DNA of 64,000 bases. Source: Anoxynatronum sibiricum. GTDB lineage: Bacteria; Bacillota; Clostridia; Peptostreptococcales; Tindalliaceae. Position 1 is the first letter of the stretch. Every line of letters starts with the position of its first letter. The notes beneath the pieces were generated by a model. It worked only from the letters and a program-made list of their open reading frames with translations, searched no databases and had not been told where the DNA came from. The stretch lies in contig NZ_JBCITM010000003.1 of the NCBI RefSeq assembly GCF_039414295.1, forward strand, positions 62,001-126,000, given 5' to 3'. Below, in pieces: positions 25,905 through 35,080 of this stretch. The translations under genes were made by a program, and so were the position numbers.

Positions 25905-27388
25905 AACCCGTCATGCAAATTCATTCCCGGGACAACGTGGTTGTGGCACTGAAACCGCTTTCAGCTGGAGAAGCCATAGCCATTAACGACAGGCAAATCC
26001 TGTTGCAGGAAGATATTCAGCCGGGTCATAAAATTGCGCTCACTGCCATTGAGGCCGGTGAGCATATTATTAAATATGGGTATCCCATCGGCCATGCCGT
26101 TAGCCCCATTAGCCCGGGCAGTTGGGTTCACTCCCATAACATGAAAACCAATCTTTCTGGTACCATCAGCTATACTTATGAGCCAAAACAGGAAACCATT
26201 TCCACCATTGATGGCCCTGCCACCTTTCAGGGTTACCGTCGGAAAAACGGCCTTATTGGCATCCGCAACGAGCTGTGGATTGTACCCACTGTGGGTTGTG
26301 TCAATGGCATTGCTGAAATGATGATCAACCAGCTGGGAGAAGAAGTGGACTTGAAAAAAGTGGATCATGTGCATGTGTACAAGCACAGTTACGGCTGCTC
26401 TCAATTGGGCGATGATTTGGAAAACACCCGCACCATTCTGACCAATCTTGTGAAACATCCCAATGCCGGCGGCGTGCTGGTGCTGGGTCTTGGGTGTGAA
26501 AACAACACCATCGACTCATTTCGGGAAGCTCTGGGTGAGGTGGATGATGAACGGGTGAAGTTTTTGGTGACCCAGAAGGTGGGAGATGAAATTCAGGCTG
26601 GCGTGGAGATGCTCAAATCTCTTTACGAGACCATGCTTCAGGACCGGCGGGAGGAAGCATCGCTGGCAGAGCTGAAGATCGGTCTTAAGTGCGGCGGGTC
26701 CGACGGATTTTCCGGCATCACAGCCAATCCACTGCTTGGCGCATTTTCCGATTACCTGATCAGCCGTGGCGGCACGACAGTACTCACAGAAGTGCCAGAA
26801 ATGTTTGGAGCAGAAACCATCCTCATGGGTCGGGCAGCCTCAGAGGCTGTTTTTGATGACATTGTTCATCTGATCAATGACTTTAAAAATTATTTCATCG
26901 AACATAAGCAACCGGTATATGAGAACCCGTCTCCGGGGAATAAAGATGGGGGCATCACCACACTTGAAGATAAATCTCTGGGGTGCACCCAAAAAGGCGG
27001 CAAATCACCGGTAGTGGATGTGCTGAAATATGGGGAGCGTCTGAAAAAAACGGGACTGAACCTGCTGAACTCACCGGGAAACGATTTGGTATCAGCTACT
27101 GCCCTGGGAGCTTCCGGCTGTCACATGGTGCTCTTTACCACCGGCAGGGGAACTCCTTTCGGTTCATTCGTCCCCACCATGAAGGTATCCTCCAACAGTG
27201 CCATCCACCAATTGAAACCCCATTGGATTGATTTTAATGCAGGTACGCTATTGGATAAACACACCATGGATGAACTTTTGGCTGAGTTTGTGGCCTACGT
27301 GGTGGCAGTGGCCAGCGGAGAGAAACTGAATCACGAAAAGAACGGTATCCGGGAAATTGCCATCTTTAAGACTGGCGTGACACTGTAA
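25901..27388 (+). CDS. uxaA: Altronate dehydratase
   Basis: Dehydrates D-altronate to 2-keto-3-deoxygluconate (KDG), the substrate of KdgK at 14.6 kb. The 495 residues have an N-terminal SAF domain (about 1-90) and the large UxaA/GarD domain with GYRRKNGLIGIRNE, HSYGCSQLGDD, GLGCENN, LKCGGSDGFSG and LGASGCHMVLFTTGRGTPFGS. The conserved cysteines and histidines of these motifs are likely metal ligands (Fe2+). The ATG at 25901 overlaps the UxaB stop and follows CAGGAGG; a longer in-frame reading from 25721 runs inside uxaB and is rejected. Confidence 0.94.
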   Translation: MKPVMQIHSRDNVVVALKPLSAGEAIAINDRQILLQEDIQPGHKIALTAIEAGEHIIKYGYPIGHAVSPISPGSWVHSHNMKTNLSGTISYTYEPKQETISTIDGPATFQGYRRKNGLIGIRNELWIVPTVGCVNGIAEMMINQLGEEVDLKKVDHVHVYKHSYGCSQLGDDLENTRTILTNLVKHPNAGGVLVLGLGCENNTIDSFREALGEVDDERVKFLVTQKVGDEIQAGVEMLKSLYETMLQDRREEASLAELKIGLKCGGSDGFSGITANPLLGAFSDYLISRGGTTVLTEVPEMFGAETILMGRAASEAVFDDIVHLINDFKNYFIEHKQPVYENPSPGNKDGGITTLEDKSLGCTQKGGKSPVVDVLKYGERLKKTGLNLLNSPGNDLVSATALGASGCHMVLFTTGRGTPFGSFVPTMKVSSNSAIHQLKPHWIDFNAGTLLDKHTMDELLAEFVAYVVAVASGEKLNHEKNGIREIAIFKTGVTL

Positions 27389-27530
27389 ATCCATCGGTTC
27401 AATAAAATAATCTCAACACAAAATAACCACTCCCAGACGCGGTTGTATGGTGAGTACTTTAGTAGTGATCCTCCTCATCCAAAGCATGGATGCAGCAGAA
27501 GAACGGTTGATAAAAGTGTTAAAAAACAAT

Positions 27531-27579
27531 GAAATCCCTGAAGATATTGGTTAAAAAACCAGTATTTTCAGGGGTTTCT
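27531..27579 (+). terminator. Terminator of the uxaBA unit
   Basis: GAAATCCCTGAA pairs with TTCAGGGGTTTC around an inner TTGGT/ACCAG stem and A-rich loop. The T tract is short. The 27389-27530 stretch before it holds no convincing gene. Confidence 0.75.
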
Positions 27580-27673
27580 GCATATCAAAGAAGATTCGTG
27601 TTCTGTCTGGTGATTTCCAAGCCTGTTTGACTTTTGAGAAGGCCTGTGGTACCATCGACTTAATTGAATGATT

Positions 27674-27845
27674 GTTTTACGGTGCCCGTCAACAACCAGA
27701 CGGGCTAAAAGGGAAGTGGGTGAAAATCCCACGCGGTCCCGCCACTGTAATGCTGAGAGAAATATCAGAACCACTGTTGCCTGCGGGTAATGGGAAGGAG
27801 ATATTTCATCGATGACGCAAAGCCAGGAGACCTGCCGTGAAATGC
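27674..27845 (+). promoter_or_regulatory. Cobalamin riboswitch
   Basis: Contains the B12-box features in order: GGTGCCCG, GGGAAGTGGGTGAAAATCCC, ACGCGGTCCCGCCACTGTAA, and the closing AAGCCAGGAGACCTGCC. These are the conserved blocks of adenosylcobalamin-type aptamers. It precedes an ATP:cob(I)alamin adenosyltransferase, so high adenosylcobalamin would shut off the gene that makes it. Confidence 0.95.
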
Positions 27846-27905
27846 TCCAGATTTTCCACGGAAGATGGAAAGGAGGAAACGCCAAAGAGATGCTTTGTGT
27901 TGGCC

Positions 27906-27943
27906 AAAACCCTTTTTCATGACTTGCGGAAATGGGTTTTTTT
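27906..27943 (+). terminator. Candidate terminator of the cobalamin riboswitch
   Basis: AAAACCC and GGGTTTT pair, extended by TTTTC/GGAAA with one bulge, and a run of seven T overlaps the 3' arm. It ends 34 bases before the adenosyltransferase start. Confidence 0.65.
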
Positions 27944-27977
27944 GTGTTGTTCAGCAAATGGAATGGAGGCACAGAAA

Positions 27978-28520
27978 ATGAAAATATACACGCGTAAAGG
28001 AGACAACGGTGAAACAAGCCTGTGGAATGGCGACCCCATCTTTAAAGACGAAAGCCGTGTGGAATGCTACGGAACAGTGGATGAGTTAAACAGCTTCATC
28101 AGTGTTGCCAGAGAAAGCATAGAGAATGAAGAGGTTGTCAGAGTACTGACAGACATTCAGTTGGAACTGTTTGTGGTGGGGGGGGAACTGGCAACCCGAA
28201 ACCCAGAAAAATTGAAAGCGGTGGTGACACAGGAACATATATGGAGGCAGGAGAGAATCATTGACGTGTTCATGAGTCGGGTGCCAGACATTCACCGTTT
28301 CGTTATTCCAGGAGAATCGTTGCCCGGAGCGCATCTTCATGTGGCCCGCACTGTTTGCAGGCGGTTGGAAAGGCGTATTCTGTGGCTTACCCGGGAAGAA
28401 GAAGTCAGTGATCTGGTGCTCACCTATGTGAATCGATTATCAGACACGTTATTTGCACTGGCGCTTTATATGGACATGAATGAAACCAACAGCCTGCATG
28501 ACACGGCAGCGAATCATTGA
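27978..28520 (+). CDS. ATP:cob(I)alamin adenosyltransferase, PduO type
   Basis: Adds the adenosyl group to cob(I)alamin. The 180 residues have the PduO-family signature: N-terminal YTRKGDNGETSL (ATP loop), YGTVDELNSFI, FVIPGES, ARTVCRRLERR and YVNRLSDTLFALA. The ATG at 27978 follows ATGGAGG; an in-frame ATG at 27837 lies inside the riboswitch and is rejected. The transporter and methyltransferase genes downstream may share its transcript (152-base gap without a terminator). Confidence 0.93.
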   Translation: MKIYTRKGDNGETSLWNGDPIFKDESRVECYGTVDELNSFISVARESIENEEVVRVLTDIQLELFVVGGELATRNPEKLKAVVTQEHIWRQERIIDVFMSRVPDIHRFVIPGESLPGAHLHVARTVCRRLERRILWLTREEEVSDLVLTYVNRLSDTLFALALYMDMNETNSLHDTAANH

Positions 28521-28584
28521 AGGCATAAAAAAATGATGCTGCGGAAATTCTCAATAAGCATTCAATCAACACGTGGCATGTCAG

Positions 28585-28622
28585 CAGTCATCAGCCAGCA
28601 GCCAGCAGCCGGCAGTCATCAG
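28585..28622. repeat. Short CAGCCAG-rich repeat between direct repeats
   Basis: CAGTCATCAG occurs at 28585-28594 and again at 28613-28622, with two to three copies of a CAGCCAG-like unit between them. It lies in the leader of the ABC transporter genes. It could be slippage-prone DNA; no function is evident. Confidence 0.6.
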
Positions 28623-28672
28623 ATCTTCAGCGAAGGAAACAGAAGGCGCCGGCAATCAAAGGAGGAAAATGG

Positions 28673-30331
28673 ATGCAGTTCATTAAAAAGAATAGTGTTC
28701 ATCAACAGCAGGTGCGCGTTATCGTCGATTTGACAGTGATGGGATTAATGGTAATGATGTTGATATTAACAGGATGCAGTAACAGTGCATCTCCTGCAAC
28801 CCCACAGGGAGAATCTGACAGAGTGATGGAAGTTACCGATGAAGAGAACCATCCAGGTGATGAAGCATCTGATGAGCCGGTGGTTGTGCGTCTGTCGGGA
28901 GGAGATTACGGATATCCCCAGCCTTATACCACCCATTCCAGAGGGCCTGGGCGCTACAAGGTAAATCTAATTTTTGATCGATTGGTGGAAAAAGATGAAA
29001 ATGGATTTGTTCCATGGCTGGCCCGAGACTGGGAAATCAGTGAGGATGGCCTTTTGCTGACGCTGTACTTGCAGGAAAACGTGATTTGGCATGATGGCAC
29101 CCCTTTCACCGCAGATGATGTGCTGTTTACATTGGCATACAGCAAGGCATTTCCCCCTGTGGGCTATGGAGGCTTACTGACAGATGATGCCTTTGTAGAA
29201 GATGTTCGAAAGGTGGATGACCACTCCCTGGAGATTTACCTGAGAGAAGCTTATGCCAACTATACAGAAGAACTGACAGCGCTGAAGATCATTCCCCGGC
29301 ACATTTGGGAAGGTGTGACAGATCCTGAAAGTCTCACCGGCAGCGAAGGTGTCATTGGGACAGGTCCCTATCAGCTGACCCACTATGACGCAGAGCACGG
29401 CACCTATCGACTGGAAGCGTTTTATGATTTCTGGGGACCGTCTCAGGCAGTGGATGTCATTGAGTTTGTGCCTGTGAGTGATGAAGTTCTCGCCTTGGAA
29501 AATGGGGACATTCATTTGGCGAGTATACCGGTGGATGTCATCCAGCGCTTTTCAGACGAGTCGGTCTATGGCCTGATTGATGTGCCAGGCGTATGGGGCT
29601 ATCGGCTGCGCATGAATCTACAGCAACGCCCTGAGCTACAGCAGCGTGAAGTGCGTCAGGCTTTGGCCTATGCCATTGACCGACAAGATCTGGTGGAGAA
29701 AATTGCCAGAGGAGCCGCCCTTCCTGGCAGTATGGGGATTCTCCCTCCCGACCACCGGTGGTACCATACGAACCTGAATCCTTACGCGCCCGATGCGGAA
29801 ACTGCCAGAGCGTTGTTGGCCTCTGCCGGGTATGAACCAGGAGAACTTTCTTTTACTCTTTTGACAGGACAAAACCAGGAAGTGCGCATGGGAGAGCTGA
29901 TTCGAGAGCATCTGGAAGCAGTAGGAATCACTGTGACCATTCAGTCAGTGGACAGCAATACCCGGGACCAGCGGTTGGCGGAAGGAGCCTATGAAATCGG
30001 CCTTACGGGACATGGAGGCTGGGCCAGAGATGCAGATTATCTGAGGGATCGTTTTGCACCAGATGCTTTTAACTGGTCAGATGGGGTCCCTGGTTATGAA
30101 AATGAGTGGTTGACGGCTGAATTGAACCGGCAAATCACCATAATGGATGAGCAGGAACGAAAAGCAAGCATCATGGCAATTCAGGAAGCGCTGGCAGAAG
30201 ATGTACCTGAGATTCCCCTCTATTTTAATACCGGCAGCACTGTGTATCGCCGGGATATCTATGATGGTTGGATGCATATCTTTGACCATCACGAAGTGAC
30301 GCACAACAAGCTTTCTTTCTTAAATCGATAA
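28673..30331 (+). CDS. ABC transporter substrate-binding lipoprotein, nickel/peptide (SBP_bac_5) type
   Basis: A 552-residue extracellular binding protein. The signal has an N-terminal extension and a lipobox LTGC (Cys35). The mature part has the class C solute-binding pattern: LIFDRLVEKDENG, WLARDWEISEDGL, WHDGTPFTADDVLFTL, VIGTGPYQLTHYD, VRQALAYAIDRQDLV. The family binds oligopeptides, nickel chelates or other metallophores. Lying behind a cobalamin riboswitch and an adenosyltransferase, a corrinoid-, cobalt- or nickel-related ligand is possible but unproved. Start after AAAGGAGG at 7 bases. Confidence 0.85.
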   Translation: MQFIKKNSVHQQQVRVIVDLTVMGLMVMMLILTGCSNSASPATPQGESDRVMEVTDEENHPGDEASDEPVVVRLSGGDYGYPQPYTTHSRGPGRYKVNLIFDRLVEKDENGFVPWLARDWEISEDGLLLTLYLQENVIWHDGTPFTADDVLFTLAYSKAFPPVGYGGLLTDDAFVEDVRKVDDHSLEIYLREAYANYTEELTALKIIPRHIWEGVTDPESLTGSEGVIGTGPYQLTHYDAEHGTYRLEAFYDFWGPSQAVDVIEFVPVSDEVLALENGDIHLASIPVDVIQRFSDESVYGLIDVPGVWGYRLRMNLQQRPELQQREVRQALAYAIDRQDLVEKIARGAALPGSMGILPPDHRWYHTNLNPYAPDAETARALLASAGYEPGELSFTLLTGQNQEVRMGELIREHLEAVGITVTIQSVDSNTRDQRLAEGAYEIGLTGHGGWARDADYLRDRFAPDAFNWSDGVPGYENEWLTAELNRQITIMDEQERKASIMAIQEALAEDVPEIPLYFNTGSTVYRRDIYDGWMHIFDHHEVTHNKLSFLNR

Positions 30332-30379
30332 AGTGAATTTTCATTTAAAGAAGGGCACTTGGAAGTGAGGTGGTCTCTC

Positions 30380-32128
30380 ATGATACACATACAGGAACTG
30401 AGCATTCAGTATAACACGCCAACCGGTCAGGTGACGGCGCTGGATCACCTGACCCTTTCGCTGGGGTCTCATGAAAACTGGGGCGTTGCCGGGGAGTCTG
30501 GCAGTGGCAAAACCTCACTGGCATTGAGCCTTTTGGGGCTCATTGAACCGCCTCACCAAGTAACCGGAAAGATTCAAACGGCATGGGGAGATCTGAATCA
30601 TTTTTCTTCCAATAAGCTAAAAAGATGGCGTTGGCGTGAAGTGGCCCTGGTATTTCAGAATGCCCTTGAGATCTTGAACCCTGTGATGCCTGTGGGGCGT
30701 CAAGTGACGGAGCCCCTTCGGGAAAGTCAGGGAATATCTTCCCGGGAAGCAGCAGCGGAAGCACGCCGGTTACTGTCTCTTGTAGGTTTGGAAACCCACT
30801 GGGAATCTGCCTATCCCCACCAGCTTTCCGGTGGCATGCGCCAGCGGGTGCTGTTGGCCATGGCACTGGCCTGTGAGCCGAAATGGCTGGTGATGGATGA
30901 ACCCACCAGCTCTCTTGACAGTCTTTCACGCAAGGCTTATTTGTATACCCTTCAGGAACTGCAGCAGTCTCTGGGATTTGCCATGATATTGATCTCCCAT
31001 GATCTGACTGTCGTTCGGCAGATGACAGATCAAACGCTGATACTTTACGGGGGTCGCGGGGTGGAGCAGGCGCCAACGGCCAGCTTGTTTCGGTCGCCGT
31101 CCCACCCCTATTCCGCCGGACTGTTCAACGCCGCCACTGATTTATTTCCCTACAAGGACTTGTGGGGGATTCCGGAGCGGGTGGAAAAAGAAATAACAGA
31201 TTCCTGCGGTGAGACAGGCGTATCAGATAAAGCCCATGGACCTGACCACGCCGGATGTCTCTTTTTTAAACGCTGTACCCAGTCCCGTATCTCTTGCAGG
31301 GAAAAACCACCAATGCTGCAGATGATTGAGGAACAACATCTGGTGGCATGTCATCAGGGTGGTTTGCAAAAAGTACTGGTGGGCCGTCAATTATCCAAAA
31401 GCTATCAAATGGGGAGCCGGAAAATAGATGCGCTGCACCCCACCAGCCTCTACCTGCGTCATGGTGAAACCACTGCTTTGGTGGGGCCCTCCGGGTCAGG
31501 AAAATCCACCCTGGCAGGGCTGCTGGCCGGGTGGATTTCTGCTGACAACGGGGAGATTTTTTTTCAGGGAGAACCGCTGAAGGGTCGGGAAGCCGCAAGG
31601 CGGGAGCAGGGTATTCAACTGGTGCTTCAGGACCCCTTCAGCGCGTTGAGTCACCGACTTACCGTGCGTCAAGCCGTGCTGGAGCCCTTGAAAATCAATG
31701 GTATCGGCACGCGAGATACTCAGGAGAAACGTCTTGTTGATGCCATGAAGGCCCTTGGATTAAGAGCAGATGAATCCTTTCTAAACCGGTATTGCAGTTC
31801 TCTCAGCGGTGGTCAGTGCCAGCGGGTGGCCATCGCCCGAAGTCTGGTCATGCGTCCCCGGGTGCTCATCGCAGACGAAATCACGGCCATGCTGGATGTC
31901 TCCACCCAGGCAAATTTGTTGCGACTCTTGAAAGGACTTCAAAACAGCCAGGGATTCACCTTGCTGCTGGTGACGCATGACCTGAATTTAGCCCGTAAAT
32001 GTGCTGACCGAATCTGGGTGTTGAGTCAGGGAAAGCTGGTGGAGGAAGGGACTTCCCACGAGGTGCTGGCAGAAAGCCAATATCAGGCTGTGCAAGAGAT
32101 GATGGAAGCGGGGCTGTCTCATGGATAA
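30380..32128 (+). CDS. Fused tandem ABC ATPase (DppD-DppF type) of a nickel/peptide importer
   Basis: A 582-residue protein with two complete ATPase domains. First half: Walker A GESGSGKT (38-45), signature LSGGMRQRV, Walker B LVMDEPTSSLD. It ends in the Dpp-type Cys-containing tail (GCLFFKRCTQSRISCREKPP). Second half: Walker A GPSGSGKST near 369, signature LSGGQCQRVAIARS, Walker B LIADEITAMLD. Such halves are usually separate proteins (DppD and DppF); the fusion is known but less common. Start at 30380, 7 bases after GAGGTGG. It overlaps the first permease by 8 bases. Confidence 0.9.
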   Translation: MIHIQELSIQYNTPTGQVTALDHLTLSLGSHENWGVAGESGSGKTSLALSLLGLIEPPHQVTGKIQTAWGDLNHFSSNKLKRWRWREVALVFQNALEILNPVMPVGRQVTEPLRESQGISSREAAAEARRLLSLVGLETHWESAYPHQLSGGMRQRVLLAMALACEPKWLVMDEPTSSLDSLSRKAYLYTLQELQQSLGFAMILISHDLTVVRQMTDQTLILYGGRGVEQAPTASLFRSPSHPYSAGLFNAATDLFPYKDLWGIPERVEKEITDSCGETGVSDKAHGPDHAGCLFFKRCTQSRISCREKPPMLQMIEEQHLVACHQGGLQKVLVGRQLSKSYQMGSRKIDALHPTSLYLRHGETTALVGPSGSGKSTLAGLLAGWISADNGEIFFQGEPLKGREAARREQGIQLVLQDPFSALSHRLTVRQAVLEPLKINGIGTRDTQEKRLVDAMKALGLRADESFLNRYCSSLSGGQCQRVAIARSLVMRPRVLIADEITAMLDVSTQANLLRLLKGLQNSQGFTLLLVTHDLNLARKCADRIWVLSQGKLVEEGTSHEVLAESQYQAVQEMMEAGLSHG

Positions 32129-33125
32129 AAGGAAAGCTGCCGGGCGGTTACTGACTCTCTGGGTCATTTTGACCTTAAACTTTGCCCTGCCCCGGTTGAT
32201 GCCGGGAGACCCCTTTTTACATATGAGCGGTGAAAGCGGCGACGTTTTTACCACTTACACCAGAGAACAGGCAGACTACTACCGGCATTATTATGGACTG
32301 GATGAGCCATTGATTCGCCAATATGGGCATTATTGGTGGGGAATAATCAAGGGGGATCTGGGTTACAGCTATGCCTTCAAACAGCCCGTCAGCGAAATGA
32401 TCCGCCGCCGCTTACCCTGGACCCTGCTACTGACCACAGGCGCCCTTCTTGTGAGCCTGGCGGCAGGTACACTGCTGGGAGCCTGGTCTGCATGGAAGGG
32501 CAGTCGATGGCAAGACGGTCTCTTTTATACCGGTTTCATGGTGATTTCAGAAATTCCAGCTTTTTTGGTGGGTTTGGCATTGCTGGTCACTCTGGCAGCT
32601 GGAAAAAGCTGGTTCCCTTTGTCGGGAGCGAAAACCCATTTTGTGGTGTACGAAAGCTGGTGGCAGCAGATGGGTGATATCGGACGTCACGCCGTTCTCC
32701 CCATTCTGACCCTGGGCCTGACCCGAACGGGGGGAATCTACCTGCTGGTACGCAACAGCCTGCGTACCGTTTTGACAAAAGACTATATTCGCACGGCCAA
32801 AGCCAAAGGACTGCGGCACCGTATCTTGATGGTGCACCATGCTTTGCGCAATGCCATGATTCCCCTGGTGACTCGGGTGGCCATGCAGTTGGGGACGCTG
32901 GTGGGTGGAGCGGTGCTGGCTGAGAATGTCTTTCAGTATCCTGGTCTTGGAACACTGATGAGCCGGGCCGTCACAGCCCGGGATTTTCCACTCTTGCAGG
33001 GGGTTTTTCTGGTGATGACTCTGGGAGTACTTTCGGCCAACTGGTTGGCTGATTGGCTTTATCAGCAGGTGGACCCCCGGCTGAAAAACAACCATGCCAG
33101 TCGGCAGAAAGGAGAGGCGGCATGA
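32121..33125 (+). CDS. ABC transporter permease, DppB/NikB type
   Basis: A 334-residue inner-membrane permease. Six helices are expected; the N-terminus has FALPRLMPGDPF, as in DppB-like subunits, and the EAA-loop region is RTAKAKGLRHRILMVHHALRNAMIP, ending with QYPGLGTLMSRAVTARDFPLLQG. Its start lies inside the ATPase gene, so translation is coupled. The stop overlaps the next start (ATGA). Confidence 0.92.
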   Translation: MDKRKAAGRLLTLWVILTLNFALPRLMPGDPFLHMSGESGDVFTTYTREQADYYRHYYGLDEPLIRQYGHYWWGIIKGDLGYSYAFKQPVSEMIRRRLPWTLLLTTGALLVSLAAGTLLGAWSAWKGSRWQDGLFYTGFMVISEIPAFLVGLALLVTLAAGKSWFPLSGAKTHFVVYESWWQQMGDIGRHAVLPILTLGLTRTGGIYLLVRNSLRTVLTKDYIRTAKAKGLRHRILMVHHALRNAMIPLVTRVAMQLGTLVGGAVLAENVFQYPGLGTLMSRAVTARDFPLLQGVFLVMTLGVLSANWLADWLYQQVDPRLKNNHASRQKGEAA

Positions 33126-33985
33126 GATGGCAGCTGAGAGGGGCATCCATGAACAATGTGATTCGCTGGTTCACCCTGCCGGGAAAGATTGCTTTACTGG
33201 TCTTCTGCCTGCTGGTGTTCATGGCAGTGGCAGCTCCCTGGCTTGCCACCCATTCACCTTATCGTTCGACCGGCCCTGCTTTGTCTCCTCCCAGCCAGGA
33301 TCACTGGATGGGAACAGATCAACTGGGCCTTGACCTATGGGCCATGATTCTCTACGGAGCACGCACCAGCCTGCTCATCGGCATGGGAACTGCCTTATTC
33401 GCAGGGCTGGGTGGCGGCATAGCCGGAATCATTGCCGGCTGGTACGGCGGTTGGATAGACCGGTTGCTGATGAGGCTGGTGGACATCCTCATGGCCATTC
33501 CCCGGTTGCCTGCCATGATTGTGCTGGCCGCTTTCTTTGGCGCTGGCATGAAACAAATGGTGCTGGTCTTGTCACTTTTTTCATGGGCGGCACCGGCCCG
33601 TACCCTGAAGGGTACCACCCTGAGTCTTAAAGAACAGCCTTATATTCGCATGGCAGCCCATCATGGCGCCGGATTATTGCACATGCTGGGGCGGCATTTG
33701 ATTCCTGAAATGATGCCGTTGCTGCTGATCAGCATGATCCGTCTTTCAGGACGAGCCATTGTGGCAGAGGCATCCCTGGCCTTTTTGGGGCTGGGAGATC
33801 CAACTTCCCGCAGCTGGGGACTGATCATCAACCACGCTGTCAATTTCACGGGAATCTATCTCACCCCATACTGGCAATGGTGGCTCTTTTACCCCTGGCT
33901 CTTTATCACCCTTCTGGTTACCAGCCTGGCACTGGTGGGGTGTGATCTGGAAACCCTGGCAGACCCACGAATGCGCTCCAGGTGA
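33122..33985 (+). CDS. ABC transporter permease, DppC/NikC type
   Basis: A 287-residue second permease subunit. It has HWMGTDQLGLDLWAMILYGARTSL, the family's GTDxxGRD-like loop, and IRMAAHHGAGLLHMLGRHLIPE as the ATPase-contact loop, then LAFLGLGDPTSRSWG. The start chosen is 33122, overlapping the DppB-like stop and following AAAGGAG; a longer reading from 33053 lies inside the previous gene. Completes the transporter set of one binding protein, one fused ATPase and two permeases. Confidence 0.92.
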   Translation: MRWQLRGASMNNVIRWFTLPGKIALLVFCLLVFMAVAAPWLATHSPYRSTGPALSPPSQDHWMGTDQLGLDLWAMILYGARTSLLIGMGTALFAGLGGGIAGIIAGWYGGWIDRLLMRLVDILMAIPRLPAMIVLAAFFGAGMKQMVLVLSLFSWAAPARTLKGTTLSLKEQPYIRMAAHHGAGLLHMLGRHLIPEMMPLLLISMIRLSGRAIVAEASLAFLGLGDPTSRSWGLIINHAVNFTGIYLTPYWQWWLFYPWLFITLLVTSLALVGCDLETLADPRMRSR

Positions 33986-34076
33986 CAGAATCTTTGGCAC
34001 CTCAGAATCAGAAATAAATCATATGCAAAAGCAAACCAGAGGTGCAATCAGATGAACAACGAATGGAGGAAACACA

Positions 34077-34877
34077 ATGAACACAGAACAGCAAAAAGCC
34101 AGTCAATCCTTCTGGAACAGTCGGGCACATCATTTTGACCAAAAAACAGCGGAACGTTCAGCAGAACGGGAAGCGTTGGTGAGCCGTTTGGAAGCAGGGG
34201 GATTGATCAGCAGTGAAAGTCAGGTGCTGGACATTGGCTGTGGACCCGGCACTTATGCAGTGCCATTGGCAGAACGCACCCGGTGGGTTACAGCGCTGGA
34301 TGTTTCTTCTCAGATGCTTGGGTTTTGCAAAGAACGGGCAGTATTGGCAGGCGTTAAGAATCTCACATTGCTGGAAATGGACTGGCGTGAAACAAACCTG
34401 GAAACTCACCAATGGGAAGGTGCCTTTGATTTGGCGATGGCATCCATGTCTCCAGGTGTTCACAATATGGAAACCCTGGATAAATTCATGAAAGCCAGTC
34501 GCAAAGCCTGCTATCTCAGTGCCTTCGTCAGAAGGAATGACAGTCTGGGAGATGCACTGCACCGGCATCTTCAAGTGGATTCAAGACCATACGACGGGTT
34601 TCCTGCCCCCTATACCAATAAAATTGACTATACAGATCATGTGCTTCAGCAGCAGGGATATTCTTTTTCCCGAAACCATTTTGACCGCCGGTGGGAGCAG
34701 TCCATGAGTTTGGAGGAAGCCATTGATCATTACACCAAAAGATTGCTGATGAGCCACTCGTTAACAAAAGAGCAGCACAAGAGCATCGCTGATTTTCTGC
34801 AAACACAGGCAGTTGATAATGTAGTGACAGAAATAACCGATGCGACGGTAGGTGAGCTTTTCTGGATAAAAGGCTAA
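34077..34877 (+). CDS. Class I SAM-dependent methyltransferase next to the ABC importer
   Basis: A 266-residue methyltransferase: SAM motif I VLDIGCGPGTYAVPLA (about 48-63), ALDVSSQMLGFCK as motif II, and FDLAMASMSPGVHN as motif IV. The C-terminal half is specific (YSFSRNHFDRRWEQSMSLEEA) and I do not recognise its substrate. It lies 91 bases after the permease genes with GGAGG before the start, so it may act on the imported compound, for instance a metallophore or corrinoid-related ligand. That link is inference from position only. Confidence 0.8.
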   Translation: MNTEQQKASQSFWNSRAHHFDQKTAERSAEREALVSRLEAGGLISSESQVLDIGCGPGTYAVPLAERTRWVTALDVSSQMLGFCKERAVLAGVKNLTLLEMDWRETNLETHQWEGAFDLAMASMSPGVHNMETLDKFMKASRKACYLSAFVRRNDSLGDALHRHLQVDSRPYDGFPAPYTNKIDYTDHVLQQQGYSFSRNHFDRRWEQSMSLEEAIDHYTKRLLMSHSLTKEQHKSIADFLQTQAVDNVVTEITDATVGELFWIKG

Positions 34878-35080
34878 TAGAATGGCTGAAGCTACAAATG
34901 CCTTACAAGAGATCAATCGCTACCAGCTATCGTTCATAAACACACCTGAACGCCACATGGGACTGATTCTCATGTGGCGTCAGCATCTGACTTTTTAATT
35001 GTTTAGTGGATAAAATGATCAAAACATATGCACGGGCCGTAAAAGATGTGTAGATCTGTTCTGGTTCGTAGCAAGCCTCA

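Noticed and set aside
27447..27554. 35-residue ORF after uxaA (ATG to TAA)
   Set aside because: It extends into the terminator stem and lacks a ribosome site; probably chance.
32547..33146. 199-residue open frame on the minus strand
   Set aside because: Antisense to the two permease genes, which are coupled and clearly coding.
34951..34979. Hairpin CGCCACATG/CATGTGGCG after the methyltransferase as a terminator
   Set aside because: The stem is good, but no T run follows directly on either strand (the nearest is about 12 bases away), so I did not list it.
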